From: Bacillota bacterium
GTDB taxonomy: Bacteria; Bacillota; Clostridia; Lachnospirales; Lachnospiraceae
Direction of reading: 5' to 3'
NCBI GenBank assembly: GCA_023425485.1
Contig: JAFACO010000240.1
Coordinates: 1 to 23,792, forward strand
DNA length: 23,792 bases
The notes beneath the pieces were generated by a model. The model worked only from the letters and a program-made list of their open reading frames with translations, searched no databases and was not told where the DNA came from. Both the position numbers and the translations under genes were made by a program. Below are positions 21,686 to 23,792 of the stretch, one piece after another; the stretch's first letter is position 1; every line of letters starts with the position of its first letter.

Positions 21686-23152
21686 TTAATGCTGTTCCGT
21701 CCATTGACTTTTTATATTTATGGAAGTTTTCCTAACGTCTATTTTTCCTGATACCATATCATAAAGATTAGATATCATGATGTCCTCAAATTCATATCCA
21801 TTCTTCAGCTTCGGTCTGTAATAGGCATATTCCGCTTTTTGAGACATAATCATGGCTTTTACCTGTGGCTGGTCTTTGGAATAGTTCTGATTGATTTCCT
21901 CAATAAGAGCCGTCCTTGTAGGAAGCGTGCCCCCATCTTTCTCCAAAAAGGTCTTCATTTGAACCTGTGGAGATGTCGACCATACTACAAATAACCAAGC
22001 CGCCAGTTTTTTCTTGCTATTTGCATAACTATTGATTCCGATTCCTGAACCACCATAAATATTGGCACTTCGTACCGAACCCTTTGGCAATATACTATAT
22101 CCTACTTTGCCAGCCATCTGCGAATTCTCAACAGCTGATATGTTCTCATCCCAATTGATCATCATGGCTGTTTCTCCCTCAGTAAATGCATTCGCTACTT
22201 CATCCCAGGTATATCCATCTTCATTGTCTGGGTTCAGCTCCACAATCTCTTTAAACTTTTGCAAAGCGGTAGTAAATTCTTCGGTTCTTGATAAAATTTC
22301 ATAGCTTGTACCGGTCCCAAGGCTCATTACTTTTCTGTTGGTAAAATAATCTCCTCCATAGGAGCTTAAGACAGTTGAAAATGCTGTATAAATGGAGTTA
22401 TGCTGTGCGGACATGGTCAGGCTTCCGCTTTTTAACTCCTTAATCTTTCCGCTTTCAATTTGATTATTTATCCACTTTGACACCTCGATGAAACGATCCC
22501 AGGTAAAGTCAGGGCTGTCTGGATCCGGGTCATATCCAAGGTCCTGTGTCATTTGACTTTTATATTGATCAAAAATATCTTTTCGATAAAATAAAATCAT
22601 TGTGGTAGAATCAAAAGGAATGCCATATACCTTGTCCGTATTCTCAAAGTAAGAACATACTTGCAGTTGTTCCTTTGAAAAACTATCTAACCCTCCCACA
22701 ATATGTGGCAGGGTTTCATCATTTTCATATTTATTTAAATCCTCCAAACCGTTGTAAAACCTGTTCAGAGTTTTATAGGGATCCACATAGATTAAATCAT
22801 ATTGTGCTGTTTTTGAGATAAATTCCATGTTGATCTTTTCTTCCAGGCTGTTGAAATCCATCCTTTTTATATTAACTTTGATGCCGGTGACCTTCGTAAA
22901 CTTCTCAACCTCTTTTGATAGTATATTAGCATTGATATTATCTTCGCATATGAAATTGAGTTTGACACCCTCACACTGTTTCCAATCAAAGTTAAAGGGT
23001 GCTTCAATATTGCCATATTCATTTTCCGGTTCACCAAAAAGCTCAATACGATTACCCGATTGCTCCTCTGGTTTAGAACACCCCGTTAAGATTAAAAGAA
23101 GGATAATCAGCGATAAGAAACAGCTAATTACTTTGTAATTATGAATTCGCAT
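21686..23152 (-). CDS. Extracellular solute-binding lipoprotein, sugar type (family 1)
   Basis: 488 residues. The signal peptide ends in the lipobox L-T-G-C (Cys25), so the mature protein is anchored outside the cell. The sequence fits family 1 sugar-binding proteins: a first lobe with T-G-I-K-V-N near 89, the hinge-region stretch V-Y-G-I-P-F-D-S-T-T-M-I-L-F-Y-R near 174-189, F-T-E-G-E-T-A-M-M-I-N-W-D near 318-330, and G-G-S-G-I-G-I-N near 363. GAGGAG precedes the ATG by 6 bases. It is the first gene of the operon and is followed by the kinase and regulator, not by ABC permeases. It may therefore serve sensing as well as, or in place of, uptake. The ligand cannot be told from the sequence. 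Confidence 0.92.
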   Translation of the reverse strand: MRIHNYKVISCFLSLIILLLILTGCSKPEEQSGNRIELFGEPENEYGNIEAPFNFDWKQCEGVKLNFICEDNINANILSKEVEKFTKVTGIKVNIKRMDFNSLEEKINMEFISKTAQYDLIYVDPYKTLNRFYNGLEDLNKYENDETLPHIVGGLDSFSKEQLQVCSYFENTDKVYGIPFDSTTMILFYRKDIFDQYKSQMTQDLGYDPDPDSPDFTWDRFIEVSKWINNQIESGKIKELKSGSLTMSAQHNSIYTAFSTVLSSYGGDYFTNRKVMSLGTGTSYEILSRTEEFTTALQKFKEIVELNPDNEDGYTWDEVANAFTEGETAMMINWDENISAVENSQMAGKVGYSILPKGSVRSANIYGGSGIGINSYANSKKKLAAWLFVVWSTSPQVQMKTFLEKDGGTLPTRTALIEEINQNYSKDQPQVKAMIMSQKAEYAYYRPKLKNGYEFEDIMISNLYDMVSGKIDVRKTSINIKSQWTEQH

Positions 23153-23189
23153 GAACTTCTCCTCAAATTCCCATAATACAGTATATATA

Positions 23190-23218
23190 GTTATATTTAT
23201 TACTTTATTTTAAATCAA
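23190..23218 (-). promoter_or_regulatory. Promoter of the SBP-kinase-regulator operon
   Basis: Minus strand: TTGATT (23213-23218), a 17-base spacer and TATAAC (23190-23195). Start near 23183, about 30 bases before the ATG. Confidence 0.5.
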
Positions 23219-23282
23219 GGAATGCTATATTTCAATGATTATTATACCCAATAACTACTTTACATTACTCATATAATAACAC

Positions 23283-23317
23283 ATCAGAAAATCGCCCCAA
23301 TAGGAGCGTTTTCTGAT
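23283..23317 (-). terminator. Hairpin terminator of the dehydrogenase gene
   Basis: Arms ATCAGAAAA/TTTTCTGAT with an inner CGC/GCG and CC/GG continuation and an AATA loop, about 20 bases after the stop. It ends in TTTTCTGATG on the minus strand. Confidence 0.75.
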
Positions 23318-23336
23318 ATGTTTAAAGAGGATACTC

Positions 23337-23792
23337 TTATCCTATTTTAATAACTGCCTTTACAACATCATTCTTATTATTGATTACAAAGTCAAAAGCT
23401 TTTGCTGTATCAGTAAAGTCAAATTCATGAGTAACAATACCGGACACATCGATAATTCCCTTTGCTATTGCATTAATTGCTTTAGGATAGATATTTCTGT
23501 AACGGAATACGGATGTAATCGTAGCTTCCTTTGCCATAATCTTTGCAAAATTATATTCAATAATATCTTCCGGAGCCATACCTACAAGTACTACGGTTCC
23601 TCCACGTTTTACAAGATATGCGGTCTGCTTAATTGTAATCTTGCTTCCTGCTGTTTCGATTACAACGTCAACGCCTTTACCTCCGGTAATTTCGTCAATC
23701 TTAGCAACTGCATCTTCCTCTTTTGCGTTGATTACTCTGGTAGCACCTAATTTCATAGCATATTCGAGTCTCTTTGGCATTACATCCACTAC
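23337..23792 (-). CDS. Zinc-type medium-chain dehydrogenase, C-terminal part (polyol/sorbitol family)
   Basis: Partial gene: about 152 residues are seen and the frame is open through the right edge, so the N-terminal catalytic half with the zinc ligands is missing. What remains is the end of the Rossmann NAD(P)-binding domain and the C-terminal return to the catalytic domain: V-D-V-M-P-K-R-L-E-Y-A at the edge, L-G-A-T-R-V-I-N, G-K-G-V-D-V-V-I-E-T-A-G and G-G-T-V-V-L-V-G-M. The segment F-R-Y-R-N-I-Y-P-K-A-I is typical of sorbitol/xylitol dehydrogenases, which oxidise polyols to keto sugars. It has its own terminator and is separate from the SBP operon downstream. Confidence 0.85.
   Translation of the reverse strand, partial: VVDVMPKRLEYAMKLGATRVINAKEEDAVAKIDEITGGKGVDVVIETAGSKITIKQTAYLVKRGGTVVLVGMAPEDIIEYNFAKIMAKEATITSVFRYRNIYPKAINAIAKGIIDVSGIVTHEFDFTDTAKAFDFVINNKNDVVKAVIKIG

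Overview
The window looks like chromosomal DNA of a low-GC, anaerobic, plant-fibre-degrading Firmicute, most likely a Lachnospiraceae/Clostridium phytofermentans-like bacterium. The reasons are the AT-rich intergenic DNA, strong AGGAGG-type ribosome binding sites, sigma-A promoters with near-consensus boxes, GH5 cellulases with Thr-Pro linkers and CBM3 modules, and YesM/YesN-type sugar-sensing systems. This placement is an inference from gene content. Almost every gene lies on the minus strand; the one plus-strand gene is an AraC-type regulator. I saw no tRNA, rRNA, CRISPR array, insertion sequence or phage gene.

Region 1 (1-2722) holds the start of a secreted protein cut by the left edge, and a KtrB-KtrA potassium uptake operon with its own promoter. 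Region 2 (2668-6935) is a carbohydrate locus: a GH88 unsaturated glucuronyl hydrolase and a DUF2264 protein in one operon, read divergently from an AraC regulator. Their shared promoter region holds a perfect inverted repeat that is a good operator candidate. Region 3 (6991-7761) is a membrane protein that resembles the CPBP family.

Region 4 (7818-16609) contains two GH5 glycoside hydrolases. One is a lipoprotein with an unassigned C-terminal beta-rich module. The other is a secreted enzyme with two CBM3 modules. Between them lies a two-gene operon of unknown function. Its first gene encodes a single-pass membrane protein. Its second encodes a 987-residue exported protein whose C-terminal 44% is a three-tier cysteine/histidine repeat array. 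The 445-bp region upstream of this pair holds several long dyads and a possible tiny leader ORF. This operon is the least explained part of the window.

Region 5 (16721-18241) is an AhpD/CMD-like protein with a mycofactocin-type short-chain dehydrogenase, driven by a perfect consensus promoter with a 17-bp palindrome just downstream. Region 6 (18251-23218) is an operon of a sugar-type solute-binding lipoprotein, a YesM-like histidine kinase and a YesN-like response regulator, with no ABC permease alongside. The right edge cuts a zinc-type polyol/alcohol dehydrogenase.

Taken together, the cellulases release glucans outside the cell, GH88 and DUF2264 handle uronic-acid oligosaccharides, and the SBP/YesM/YesN system and the AraC protein probably sense sugars and switch uptake or degradation genes. 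Several start codons were moved from the longest possible reading frame to the internal start that carries a ribosome binding site; each case is explained in its entry.
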